Source: CAYTXJ01 sp965613025 (GTDB taxonomy: Bacteria; Desulfobacterota; DSM-4660; Desulfatiglandales; JALVMZ01). From it: a DNA stretch of 46,038 nucleotides. Shown here piece by piece: positions 27,301 to 35,446 of this stretch (positions are counted from its first letter, which is position 1; every line of letters starts with the position of its first letter). The notes under the pieces are model-generated. The model saw nothing but the letters and a program-made list of their open reading frames with translations, was not told the origin of the DNA and did no database searches. A program made the translations under genes and the position numbers. Location of the stretch: assembly GCA_965613025.1 (NCBI GenBank), contig CBFDUE010000011.1, positions 1-46,038 on the forward strand, written 5' to 3'.

Positions 27301-29266
27301 ATAGAGTAATATATGAGATTTGAGGCCCTTTAATTGTAATCTTTACATTTTGAGAAATACCATTTCCTGTTTTTGCTTCAATTGTAACATTCCCTTCAGG
27401 AGGAACAAAAGAAGGAGCAGTATAGATTACAGTGCACATTCCATCTTTTGTAGATACATTATATGTATCAAGTGAGCCGTATTCAGGTTTTGGAAAAGTA
27501 ATAATTTCTCCATCAGTTACAGGGTTACCATATTGATCAAGCACCATTAGACTTATAGTTGCTGTATTAGGATTTGTTCCGCTTGAGGCGGTTAATTGAG
27601 ATGGTAATGCTTCCATATCAATTTTAGCTGGAGGCCCTGCAGATATCTCTATCTGAATCTCTTCGCTTGAAAACCCTCCAGCCTGGGCCTTTATCTTAGT
27701 AATACCTACAGTGGTTGGAGCATCAAAATACACTTTTGCATTTCCGTTTGAATCGGTTGTGGCTGTGTTGTTTGAAAGTTGTCCACCACCAGATATTATA
27801 GAAAATTCAACACTTAAACCGGATATAGGATTCCCAGAGCTGTCAGTAACCATGGCGATTATTGCTGTATCTTTAGTTCCTACTGCCACTTTGCTAGCAC
27901 CACTTTTGAGAATAATATTTCCTATTTCTACTTGTTTAGATGTTTCCATTTCCACAATTTCATCTTTTTTGGGTGCAACAGTATTTTCTTGAATAGTCTT
28001 CTTATCTATATTAAATAGATATACAGTTAATGGCTCGGCATCCGAAGCAATCGGAACATTTGTGATAATTTCTTCATAATTTTCTATTTGAACAATTTGA
28101 TCCCCTATGAATATCCATGAACCAGGAGTAGATTTTACCTTTACATTTCCAACCATTTTTTCCTCGTAAAAGACCCCATATATCCCTCCCATATTAATTG
28201 ATACAAAAGTCGGTTTTGTAGAACTAACTTTAATTCCTGTGTCTTCCCAATCATGATCTTCTAAGTTAAAATGGTAAAGATTTAATCCCTCTGCTCCTGA
28301 AATAGCGGGAATTGTAAGTGTTGCATCTTTTGTTAATGTAAGGGAATAGGGTGATATAGCTACTAAAAAATAAGGAACCTTTTTATAGTCTTGACCTGGA
28401 AGTGGAACAGGCAGAAATTTTTTAAGATCTAATATTTCAAGTTTAATTAAGATATTGTTTTCCTTTTTTCCATGGACATAAAATCCATCTTCTTGTTTTG
28501 GAATGAAGAGAGTAGAAGTATAGGATTTAAACTGATTAGTTAGGGTTAATCCATCAGTGGAAGATGATATGGTGCTAAGAGATGCATTTGAGCTCTGTAA
28601 CATTATAGGGATTTCAAAAGTCTTTCCAGATTGTAGCATTTCTTTTGAAATTGAATAAATAATATTTACTTTATTCGGATCTTCTATAAATAGGATATGA
28701 TCCTCCTCTGGAGGAACCCATAATTTAAAATTTCCGTTTGAATCTGTCTGAGTTGTATACTTAGGGCTATATACATAGACATCAGCCTCATTAATGGGAT
28801 TTCCATTTTCATCAAATACAGCACCAGAGAGGTTTGCAATTGTTATAACAATAGGATCAGATTGGGCAGTTCCTGATTTAGCAATAAAACTATCTGTGCC
28901 ATCAGGAGGAACACTCTTTGGAGCTGTGTAAGTAACACTTACCAAGCCATTTTGAGTTGTTGTTGTTACTGGTTCAATTGTCCCTCCATTTTTAGGATTT
29001 GTAAAAGAGACTTCATTTCCATCGCTGACTAAATTACCATCTTTGTCCATCACCTTGATATTAATAGTGCAAGTGCTGGGATTGGAGTCGCTTGAGGATG
29101 TAATTATAGAAGGTGAAATTTCCACTATAGAAAATTTCGCAGGTGAACCAGACGTTGTTGTAACTTCCTCTTCGGCCGCTTCTTCTTCTCCTCCGCCACC
29201 TCCTCCGCAAGAAGATAGACAAAATAAAAAGATAGCAAGAATAGTTAGAAATCTGATTGATCTCAT
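24383..29266 (-). CDS. Giant Ig-like and beta-propeller lipoprotein at the end of the pilus operon
   Basis: The protein has 1627 residues. A lipoprotein signal ends LSSC (Cys20) and is followed by Gly6 and an acidic linker. About seven bacterial Ig-like (Big_1/invasin type) domains lie at roughly 43-148 and 448-1060, with typical segments such as VMDKDGNLVSDG, VTDSSGNPISG and VLDQYGNPVTDG. A carboxypeptidase-regulatory-like domain (FDENGNPINEADVYVY) is near 150-200. From about 1060 to 1530 there is a beta-propeller with Asp-box repeats (STDYGASWTN, SKDGGLNWNT, STDGGDTFNK, SNDGGKTWDA). A small beta-rich C-terminal domain ends the protein. It starts five bases after the upstream TPR lipoprotein stop, with AAGGAGGG about ten bases upstream, so it is the last gene of the pil operon. 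I infer a surface-exposed adhesin or pilus-associated protein. The ligand is unknown. Confidence 0.82.
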   Translation of the reverse strand: MRSIRFLTILAIFLFCLSSCGGGGGGEEEAAEEEVTTTSGSPAKFSIVEISPSIITSSSDSNPSTCTINIKVMDKDGNLVSDGNEVSFTNPKNGGTIEPVTTTTQNGLVSVTYTAPKSVPPDGTDSFIAKSGTAQSDPIVITIANLSGAVFDENGNPINEADVYVYSPKYTTQTDSNGNFKLWVPPEEDHILFIEDPNKVNIIYSISKEMLQSGKTFEIPIMLQSSNASLSTISSSTDGLTLTNQFKSYTSTLFIPKQEDGFYVHGKKENNILIKLEILDLKKFLPVPLPGQDYKKVPYFLVAISPYSLTLTKDATLTIPAISGAEGLNLYHFNLEDHDWEDTGIKVSSTKPTFVSINMGGIYGVFYEEKMVGNVKVKSTPGSWIFIGDQIVQIENYEEIITNVPIASDAEPLTVYLFNIDKKTIQENTVAPKKDEIVEMETSKQVEIGNIILKSGASKVAVGTKDTAIIAMVTDSSGNPISGLSVEFSIISGGGQLSNNTATTDSNGNAKVYFDAPTTVGITKIKAQAGGFSSEEIQIEISAGPPAKIDMEALPSQLTASSGTNPNTATISLMVLDQYGNPVTDGEIITFPKPEYGSLDTYNVSTKDGMCTVIYTAPSFVPPEGNVTIEAKTGNGISQNVKITIKGPQISYITLSISPSELPADGESTATVSAHVYVEGGGDAPDGTIVHFQIIEGDGSLNPQDSSTSYGVAETTLTASAKVGSAKIRAECGGKTAEVEIQYKPGSITLIITPNSLLATGEEKATVRVELTDANGDPAPAGEIVKFSLNDPSLGTIPAEAQIVEGGYTEVEFSAYQNGGTATITATWHTSGVDITAQKDIIINPPPFSISLDEGYPDPPSIDIMGTGGNSTSIIQFVVRDSQGYTVVDGYRVDFYLISGPNGGEKLSIPFDVTKGGKVRTIIKSGSKSGPVYLKAVYHNDTNVTTGSVGLNINTGPPVGEGFGISLKYLNISGWWKIGLEDPAKVSLSDIYGNPIPDGTSVSFKTYDMGGMMSPASNTTSGGISNSALISTTDPKPIGGLFTVTAEVQNAGRTTRVTSIAVNPQDPSIMYIGTNGGGVYKSTDYGASWTNVSRSSQYPGQNWLEPYINDIKIEPDDSDTIYVATGHKGKGSIFRSKDGGLNWNTGPKRNLYAILRLNYAILSLLCDDNNSDYVWAGTEGDGIYYSTDGGDTFNKANGIEDGVIIREISKLTNTNGENAILFAATNQGVFKSNDGGKTWDAFGSFLQNNITTIAIHPNGYIYAGTEEAGVWYSPTDNPDWKSLNNGLGRGVIASDAIPSMENKGTGTISDIKVGKDTKTEEWTVECISTSDGGEFTFSVKGTESGKIGEFSFANEYTFTKEDVLSFKIKNGSSDFQKGDKFTFSTIRDKEHNIKDILVDYQNNRLYIATYFWGANQSHAIGNVLFYPLNDDGSPMDDSSWTEANNGLPQFEPPDDTSLYAIHTLSLDSLDNPSYIFAGGEGINLYKSSLDTGNLSWEKSMQNLSNLIFARIPVLFSGDCNLTTQLNNNILYIWVRDSNYNPPIKGSSLVVRAYNIAEEKEEEILNVEYGDEYLYKGTFDDPTHPYGPYIVPLDYSKYKYYEITFTPYCSDPVTAPGCSSGGSVTIKY

Positions 29267-29271
29267 AATCT

Positions 29272-30591
29272 TTATTTCCCTCCTTTTTTCAGTCTTTCAA
29301 GGTTTTCGCATCCAAGTGCAAGTCCTATTTCACATGCTGTTTTATAATCTTTTTTTGCACTATCTATCATGCCCATCTTTTCATAGGCATATGCCCTATT
29401 ATTGTATGCAAGAGGATTATTGGGAGCTATTCTAAGTGCAGTGTTACAATCAATAATGGCTTTCTGAATTTCTCCCTTTTCTATATATGCCCATGCCCTA
29501 TTGATATATGCATCTGGCAGCTGTGGATTGATAGCTATGGCTAAGGAGGCCCAGAGATAGGCCTCATTCCACCTCCTCTGATTTAGTAATTTATAGCTCT
29601 TTTCAGTATATCTGATATATCTATTAGAAGGAGAGGTATCGGTTAAAAATTCAACAAAGTCTTTTGAAAGCTCCTTTATCATCTTTTCCAATCCCTCTAA
29701 TACCATCTCTTTATCAGATTCCAGATAGTTATAACTGGGAATTACATATCCCTTATTTCCTCCAGACCATATTATCTCACCGCTATAAGCGTCATGGAGA
29801 GTCATAATCAGGATTAATGCAGGCTTATAAACCAGACCTTCATATCTGGTTCCTTCTTTTAGGCCTATATCCAGGCCTTCAGGGAAGAGCTCAACTAAAT
29901 TGCTGAAGCCATTTTTAACCAGACACGGAGATTCTATATATTCATACTTTTGTGTATCAATAAGACCTGAAAACCACCTCTTTCCTATGTGGTAATAGAT
30001 AGGGATATATGAAGATTTAATAGGAAAAAAGGTCTCATTTTGTGAAATGGATAGTTCAACCAAGACTCCACGGAGAATATAATCGACTTTTAATGCCTTC
30101 TTAATATTTTGAATCTGGGTCTTATCCATTTTATTAAGAGAGATATCTGGAAATTGGGAGATAGTTAGAAGATTTGCTTCATTTTCTTTAAAGATAGATT
30201 TAATAACACTTTTCATCTCAGGTGACCAGGAAGATTGCAACTCCCTTCTCAAGTAGTCAATACTTCTAAATTGTCCTGTTTTCAAAGTATTAAATGATCC
30301 ATATATAAGTCTTTCCTTTAAGAGGGCATCTATTGTATCTTTCTGTGGAGTGACCGTCAATCCTGCATCCGTTAATACCTTTTTCAAAGTTACATCAATT
30401 TCTCTGTTGAGTATCCAGATATGATATGGTGAATTATTAGGTTCATAAATAGAAAAGGGAAGGATAGCAATCTTCTTATTAACGTTTAAAGACGGCTGGT
30501 TATATCTCTTCAAATTATTGATATATTGAATTCCACATCCTGTTGTTAAAAAGATTAGCATTAAAAGAAATGCTTTTTTATAATATCTCAT
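29272..30591 (-). CDS. TPR lipoprotein of the pilus operon
   Basis: The protein has 439 residues. A lipobox LTTGC gives Cys19 as the lipidated residue. The N-terminal half (KKIAILPFSIYEP, VLTDAGLTVTPQ, VDYILRGVLVEL, SGEIIWSGG) has the pattern of outer-membrane lipoproteins of the CsgG/LpoB-like group. The C-terminal 110 residues form about three TPR repeats (RRWNEAYLWASLAIAINPQ, EIQKAIIDCNTALRIAPNN, GMIDSAKKDYKTACEIG). Its start overlaps the secretin stop by four bases (ATGA) with GGAG upstream. TPR lipoproteins such as PilF/PilW help type IV pilus secretins assemble in the outer membrane, and this may be a distant counterpart. The N-terminal domain is different from those proteins. Confidence 0.7.
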   Translation of the reverse strand: MRYYKKAFLLMLIFLTTGCGIQYINNLKRYNQPSLNVNKKIAILPFSIYEPNNSPYHIWILNREIDVTLKKVLTDAGLTVTPQKDTIDALLKERLIYGSFNTLKTGQFRSIDYLRRELQSSWSPEMKSVIKSIFKENEANLLTISQFPDISLNKMDKTQIQNIKKALKVDYILRGVLVELSISQNETFFPIKSSYIPIYYHIGKRWFSGLIDTQKYEYIESPCLVKNGFSNLVELFPEGLDIGLKEGTRYEGLVYKPALILIMTLHDAYSGEIIWSGGNKGYVIPSYNYLESDKEMVLEGLEKMIKELSKDFVEFLTDTSPSNRYIRYTEKSYKLLNQRRWNEAYLWASLAIAINPQLPDAYINRAWAYIEKGEIQKAIIDCNTALRIAPNNPLAYNNRAYAYEKMGMIDSAKKDYKTACEIGLALGCENLERLKKGGK

Positions 30592-32189
30592 CTTATTCTC
30601 CTTAAAACCCCCATTGTGTTATATGCGGAAGTGATTATTGTGGGTTTTAAAAATATTATTAATTCCCTGTTAATTATCTCCTCTGATCTGTGTTTAAAAA
30701 ACCATCCAAATATGGGAATATCCCCTAAAAGCGGCACCTTTTTTGTGGTGCCTTTTTTCATTCTATCTATATGTCCTCCTATAATTAAGGTATCTCCGTC
30801 CTTTACCTTGGCAAGGGTTGCCATCTCTCTTATCCTTACTCGAGGAAGTCCAATTTTTACTTCGTTTGCACCACTTCCAAGAACCTCCTTTTCAATAGGT
30901 TCCTGTAAGGCAGATGTGATAGGGACAATATAGAGAATCACTTCCTTGTCATTTATTATATTTGCCATAACAGCCATTCCCACACCAGAGAGAACCGATG
31001 CCTCTTCTGTATTAAATGTAACTGTGCCTGTATCTGTTTCAGTTGTGGTGGTAACCTTCCTAAGATATGTGATATTTTCTCCTACAGTTATTGTTGCCAT
31101 ATGTCCATTTAAGATAGTTACCTTTGGACTGGAAAGAACCTTTGTCTTACCATATGTTTTTAGAGCATCTATAAAGACTTGAAACGACTGATCATTCATT
31201 GTTACATTTCTAATATAGAAGAGATTTTTGTCTGTATCATGCCTATATACAATATTTCCTTCCTCCCCCCATGTTACATTTAAGTTTAATGTCCTGCTTA
31301 AAAGATCACTCCAATCTATTCCAAATTTAAAAGTATCGCTGAGCTCCACCTCTACAATCTTTGCTTCAATAACCACCTCTCTATAAAGCCATTCCTTTAT
31401 CTTATTTAGATATTCCTCTATCTTTTTGTGAGTCTTTTTTGGTGCGGTAACTGTTATTATACCCAGGTGGGGATCTGTAATAAAATAGCCTTTTGATCCT
31501 CCCCCTTTAAGTGATACAGATTCTATTATCTTTTTAATATTGTCTTCTATCATCTTCCAAAAATCGGTGGGCTCTTTTAGTGATATACTCATAGAGGTCT
31601 CACCCTTAATCATTCCTTTTGCGCCTGTCCCAATTAGATTCCCTCCTAAGGCAGTTGAAAAATTTTCGCTAAGTGGTGGCATTACCAATCTATACTTTTT
31701 TGTCTCTTTAAATCTGATAACAATTGTCTCTCCCTTCATCTCATAAAAATAATCTACCTGTCTTAGGACATTATCTAAGGCATCCCAAAAATTATCAGCA
31801 GCTCTTATATTTACATCCACCTTAAGCTCAGGGTCCACATCATCTGCCCAGGAGACAGAAAAGCCTTTAAGTTCAGCAAGCTTTTTAATAACCTCTATAA
31901 GGGGGACCTTTCCGTCTTTAGAGATGATTTCAGCCCCTACTGGCATATAGGGCTTACCCGCTTTCATTTCCAGGTGTATCTCTTTTAGTAAGTACATCTC
32001 CTTTTTTTCATCTTTTGTAACCTTTTGAGCTTCAGCTTTAATAGACTTTTCCTTTTTGGAGATAGTCTGCCTTTGAATTATCTTTTGCGAACTTGTTATA
32101 TTAGAAGTCTTTTGATTTTGGGTTGTTGCACACGAATATAAAAGTAAAATTAAAGGAATAATCAAGAGATATATCTTCTTTTTTTTCAC
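30588..32189 (-). CDS. pilQ: Type IV pilus secretin lipoprotein (PilQ/MshL-like)
   Basis: The protein has 533 residues. A lipobox LLYSC gives Cys20. An STN/N0-type domain at about 85-160 (LAELKGFSVSWADDVDPEL, LDNVLRQVDYFYEMKG) is followed by an N1-like region and the secretin pore domain, with VEVELSDTFKFGIDW, VLSSPKVTILNGHMATITVG, LIIGGHIDRM and the C-terminal signature VPLLGDIPIFGWFF followed by LIIFLKPTII. The secretin forms the outer-membrane pore for the pilus. A lipidated N-terminus resembles MshL more than classical PilQ. The start is GTG at 32189, overlapping the upstream stop by four bases (GTGA) with GAGGAAAAG upstream. The AMIN domain normally in PilQ is on the preceding separate gene. 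Confidence 0.9.
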   Translation of the reverse strand: MKKKKIYLLIIPLILLLYSCATTQNQKTSNITSSQKIIQRQTISKKEKSIKAEAQKVTKDEKKEMYLLKEIHLEMKAGKPYMPVGAEIISKDGKVPLIEVIKKLAELKGFSVSWADDVDPELKVDVNIRAADNFWDALDNVLRQVDYFYEMKGETIVIRFKETKKYRLVMPPLSENFSTALGGNLIGTGAKGMIKGETSMSISLKEPTDFWKMIEDNIKKIIESVSLKGGGSKGYFITDPHLGIITVTAPKKTHKKIEEYLNKIKEWLYREVVIEAKIVEVELSDTFKFGIDWSDLLSRTLNLNVTWGEEGNIVYRHDTDKNLFYIRNVTMNDQSFQVFIDALKTYGKTKVLSSPKVTILNGHMATITVGENITYLRKVTTTTETDTGTVTFNTEEASVLSGVGMAVMANIINDKEVILYIVPITSALQEPIEKEVLGSGANEVKIGLPRVRIREMATLAKVKDGDTLIIGGHIDRMKKGTTKKVPLLGDIPIFGWFFKHRSEEIINRELIIFLKPTIITSAYNTMGVLRRIR

Positions 32190-33661
32190 TTCTTTTCCTC
32201 CTTTTTACATATAAGAGCGATCTTTTTATTGATAAGGTTTTTGGTATCATTATCTATTTTAAAACCTGAAAGAGTTATCTCTCTATATTTATTGCATGCT
32301 TCATCCATTTTTCCAGATCTTTCTAAGCTCTTTGCAATTTCAAGAGAGACTTCTAAGGAGGGGCCAAATAGCTCTTCATATCTATTAAATATATATATGG
32401 CCTTTGAATAATTCTTTATCTTTTCTAAGTATATTCCATAATTAAAAAAGGCCTCAGGGATCTTAGGAATTCCATTTATGGATGCTTCAAAAAAAAGCTG
32501 TGCTTCTGTCTCTCTTTTCATCTTGCTTGCAGAAAGTGCTGCATATAGTGCTGCTTCGCTGTCTTGAGTGTTGAGTTTAAGTGCCTCTTTTGCATAAAAA
32601 TATGATCTTGCATAGTTTCCTTCAATATAGTGAAGATATGCGTTTTTCTTTGCAAGCTCTATATTTGTGCGGGAAAGCAGATATGCCTTTTCATAAATTT
32701 TGAGTGCTTCTTTTATATTACCAGACTTTTCTAAATTGTATGCCTTAAGTGTAAGCTCTCTTGATCTCTGTATTTCCTTTTTCTTTTTTTGTTTAACGGT
32801 TGCTGGATATAATGCCTCTTCTGGATAGGGTTTTACAACCAGCTCTCCTTTTTCTTTCTGCTTTGTCTTAGGTCTAACTACAATAACATCACCTCTGTGT
32901 TCCATCTTAAGATCTTTCATATCAGAGATGATATCCATTACCAGGTCCCACGGAACATTTCTAAGAGATAGGGTCAAACTCCCTTTAACCGTATCATCTA
33001 CTATGAAATTTTTTCCTGTAAGCTCTCCAAAAAGTCTAAATACATTGTGAAGATCCTCTTTATAAAAGTCTATACTTTCAAGAACAGGGCCTCTAAATTT
33101 TAATATCTCTTTTTTTTCTGCCTCTACCACCTTCTCCTTAATCCCCAGAAGTCTTCTAAGATCTTTAACTCTATCCTTTTCTATCTGTTGTTCCTTTTTA
33201 TATGATCCTACAAAATGGGGTTCTCTTTTTGATATTGTCTTTATCCTCTTTTTTGCTCTCCAGCATCTAATCTGTAAGGAATCAAGTCTTTTTGTTATAT
33301 TAAAGTGGAAAATTTCATCTTTCTTTGCTGAATCCAAGACCAGACGTAATTGATCCTTATCTTTTCCAATCCTTATCTGCGATATTATTCTATCATCAAT
33401 ACTGATATTCTTAGGAAGCTTGGCTGGTATCTTTCCGCCTTTAAGATCTACAACTACCCTTGCGGGATCTTTTAATGTAAATGCCTTATAGGATTCCCAC
33501 TTGCCTTTTAAAATTATCCTGGTTTCATCCTTTACCTTTTCAATATAAATGGGAAAAGTAGAGTTCCCATTGGGTCTTGATAGACAAGGTATAAGAGACG
33601 ATAAAATGGATATGGAAATAATTATTCCAATAAGCCCTATAATCTTTAGTGTTTTTAACAT
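32186..33661 (-). CDS. AMIN-STN-TPR pilus assembly protein (PilQ N-terminus-like)
   Basis: The protein has 491 residues. An N-terminal hydrophobic segment (1-28) is an export signal or anchor. An AMIN domain follows at about 38-135 (TRIILKGKWESYKAFTLKD, ARVVVDLKGG, QLRLVLDS), then an STN/N0 domain near 195-275 (SIDFYKEDLHNVFRLFGELT, GSLTLSLRNVPWDLVMDII), then several TPR-like helices from about 300 (YNLEKSGNIKEALKIYEKAY). AMIN and STN domains are normally the peptidoglycan-binding and periplasmic N-terminal parts of PilQ. Here they sit on their own chain with TPRs and no pore domain. The gene overlaps the secretin gene by four bases. I infer that it docks the secretin to peptidoglycan and to PilP. 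Confidence 0.78.
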   Translation of the reverse strand: MLKTLKIIGLIGIIISISILSSLIPCLSRPNGNSTFPIYIEKVKDETRIILKGKWESYKAFTLKDPARVVVDLKGGKIPAKLPKNISIDDRIISQIRIGKDKDQLRLVLDSAKKDEIFHFNITKRLDSLQIRCWRAKKRIKTISKREPHFVGSYKKEQQIEKDRVKDLRRLLGIKEKVVEAEKKEILKFRGPVLESIDFYKEDLHNVFRLFGELTGKNFIVDDTVKGSLTLSLRNVPWDLVMDIISDMKDLKMEHRGDVIVVRPKTKQKEKGELVVKPYPEEALYPATVKQKKKKEIQRSRELTLKAYNLEKSGNIKEALKIYEKAYLLSRTNIELAKKNAYLHYIEGNYARSYFYAKEALKLNTQDSEAALYAALSASKMKRETEAQLFFEASINGIPKIPEAFFNYGIYLEKIKNYSKAIYIFNRYEELFGPSLEVSLEIAKSLERSGKMDEACNKYREITLSGFKIDNDTKNLINKKIALICKKEEKK

Positions 33662-33676
33662 AATCCACCTTCTCCT

Positions 33677-34264
33677 TTATTGATAGACTGTTATCCCTGG
33701 CATACTCATTTCAACCCTTTTAAATTTTATATCTCCTTCACTGTCAATATAAGGGATCTTTATTATTATCTTTCTTATAAGTTGTTTTCCTAATTCCGTC
33801 TCTTCTTCAATGCTAACTATGTCCTCAACTACTCCACCTCTTGTTCCAATGGGTGTTCCTTTTTTTATAATATATCCTTTATCTTTACCTTTTTCTCTGA
33901 CCATTGCAATATACTGTTTTCCATCGCTTAATATGGATGAAAGTTCCAACTTAGATAGTGGGATGGTCTGAAGTTGAGTCTTTGCCTTTTTCATCTCTTT
34001 TAAGATATTGAGTGCCTTTTTAATTTTGTCTGTTGGTGTAAGACCAGCTAACATCTCCTCTGAAACTCCTTCCTCCTTTTTCAAAATAAATGGAAAGAAA
34101 GGATCTATTTTCCCCTTAGGATCATATACATATTCTCTTATTGGCATTTTTCCCAATTTTCCTCTTGGCCCTTTCCATTCAAGTTGTTCAGATTCAGCAT
34201 AAGATACAAGAAAAAGGATAAGTAAAAACAGGCTTAGTATTCCTACCTTCTTATAATACTTCAT
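33677..34264 (-). CDS. pilP: Type IV pilus assembly protein PilP
   Basis: The protein has 195 residues from ATG 34264. The longer TTG at 34297 lies inside pilO and adds only a basic stretch. A signal-type hydrophobic N-terminus (MKYYKKVGILSLFLLILFLV) is followed by an extended linker (YVYDPKGKIDPFFPFI), typical of PilP, and a small beta domain with GYIIKKGTPIGTRGGVVEDI. PilP is the periplasmic link between the PilNO inner-membrane dimer and the N0 domain of the secretin. No lipobox cysteine is seen, unlike in many PilP proteins. It lies seven bases after pilO and 15 bases before the AMIN-STN-TPR gene. Confidence 0.85.
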   Translation of the reverse strand: MKYYKKVGILSLFLLILFLVSYAESEQLEWKGPRGKLGKMPIREYVYDPKGKIDPFFPFILKKEEGVSEEMLAGLTPTDKIKKALNILKEMKKAKTQLQTIPLSKLELSSILSDGKQYIAMVREKGKDKGYIIKKGTPIGTRGGVVEDIVSIEEETELGKQLIRKIIIKIPYIDSEGDIKFKRVEMSMPGITVYQ

Positions 34265-34271
34265 AAAGGAT

Positions 34272-34859
34272 CTATTTCCCTTTCTTCTTAGGTTCAAATC
34301 TATAAGTTACCGCCTCACAATTTGATATCAACTCTGGAGAAAGGGACTTACTGGGTTTCATATTTATATTCATTATATTTACGATCCTCTTCATCTTACC
34401 TACACGATAAAAAAACATGGCTATATTGTGATATCTGCCTTTTACCTTCATAGAGACAGGAATCTCAACATAAAAATCCTTTTTCACTTCTTTCTTAGGC
34501 TTAAATACCATAAATTCCAGATTAGATTCTCTTCCCAATTGATTGATCCTGGTAAGCAATGAGGGTATCTCTTTTTTCTCAGGCAATAAGGTTAAGGCCT
34601 CTTTAAACTTAATATTGGCCTCTTTGAATTTGGATTCCAATTTTCCCAATCTTCTACTCTTTACTCTGGCAATCCTTATCCGGTTTTCCAAATTGGATAT
34701 ATCTTTTTTAAGTCTTGAAATCTTATCTGCATTGGGAAGATAAAAGAGATATGCAAATGAGCCTCCTAAGAGGAATAGAGTTCCAACCAGAATCAATATA
34801 CGGAATTTCATCTTTATCTTTTCAACCTTATTTATCAGGGGCTCAATATCAATCTTCAT
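34272..34859 (-). CDS. pilO: Type IV pilus assembly protein PilO
   Basis: The protein has 195 residues. A short cytoplasmic tail, one transmembrane helix at about 20-40 (FRILILVGTLFLLGGSFAYL), a coiled coil at about 45-90 and a ferredoxin-like periplasmic domain (VSMKVKGRYHNIAMFFYRVG) are the standard PilO layout. PilO pairs with PilN to form the inner-membrane alignment platform. The start overlaps the pilN stop by four bases (ATGA). Confidence 0.9.
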   Translation of the reverse strand: MKIDIEPLINKVEKIKMKFRILILVGTLFLLGGSFAYLFYLPNADKISRLKKDISNLENRIRIARVKSRRLGKLESKFKEANIKFKEALTLLPEKKEIPSLLTRINQLGRESNLEFMVFKPKKEVKKDFYVEIPVSMKVKGRYHNIAMFFYRVGKMKRIVNIMNINMKPSKSLSPELISNCEAVTYRFEPKKKGK

Positions 34860-35446
34860 CTCTTCCTCTTTTTCTTTTTCCTGGTTTTCTTGGCCTTTTC
34901 TTTATATTCAATGGTCTTACATTGCAATGAAAAGCTTACCAATTTATAATTAGAGACCTTAGTTAAAGAGGTGCTATCTAAATCCACACTTTTGATACTA
35001 TATGTCCTTTCCAGATTGACCATAAATTTTGCAACCACCTCATTATCTCTGGCTATACCTTTAAGAGTCAATTTTCCTCCTGACTCATTAAGCTGTGTAA
35101 GCCATAGTTGATCCTTGGGAACGGCCATACATATCTCATCTAAGAGTCTAACTGGCCCCCTCTTTTTCCTTGAAAGCTCCTCTATTACATTGAGACGCGT
35201 CTGAATCTCTTTAATCTTTTTATTCAATATGCTGACCTTTTTTAAGATCTTTTGATATCTGTGAAACTCAAGGTTAAGCCTTTTCTCTTCCTCCCTAAGT
35301 CTTTGAAGTTCAGTGGTCTGTCTCCAATAAAAGAATCCCATAATAGATATCAATAATATAATAGATAGGAGATATATAGAGATCTGCCTTCTAATATTTT
35401 CTATTCTCTTTGCAGCTCTAAAGGGAAGAAGATTTATCTTTATCAT
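34856..35446 (-). CDS. pilN: Type IV pilus assembly protein PilN
   Basis: The protein has 196 residues. The N-terminal INLLPFRAAKR is the conserved PilN peptide that inserts into PilM. A transmembrane helix (about 25-43), a coiled coil (45-90) and a periplasmic fimbrial-assembly domain (DEICMAVPKDQLWLTQLNES, LTLKGIARDNEVVAKFMVN) follow. The C-terminus is unusually basic (KAKKTRKKKKRKR). It overlaps pilM and pilO by four bases each. Confidence 0.92.
   Translation of the reverse strand: MIKINLLPFRAAKRIENIRRQISIYLLSIILLISIMGFFYWRQTTELQRLREEEKRLNLEFHRYQKILKKVSILNKKIKEIQTRLNVIEELSRKKRGPVRLLDEICMAVPKDQLWLTQLNESGGKLTLKGIARDNEVVAKFMVNLERTYSIKSVDLDSTSLTKVSNYKLVSFSLQCKTIEYKEKAKKTRKKKKRKR

Noticed and set aside
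29043..29435. 130-codon plus-strand frame across the junction of the two pilus-operon lipoproteins
   Set aside because: It is antisense to two lipoprotein genes with clear signal peptides. The proline run is just the complement of the Gly6 linker.
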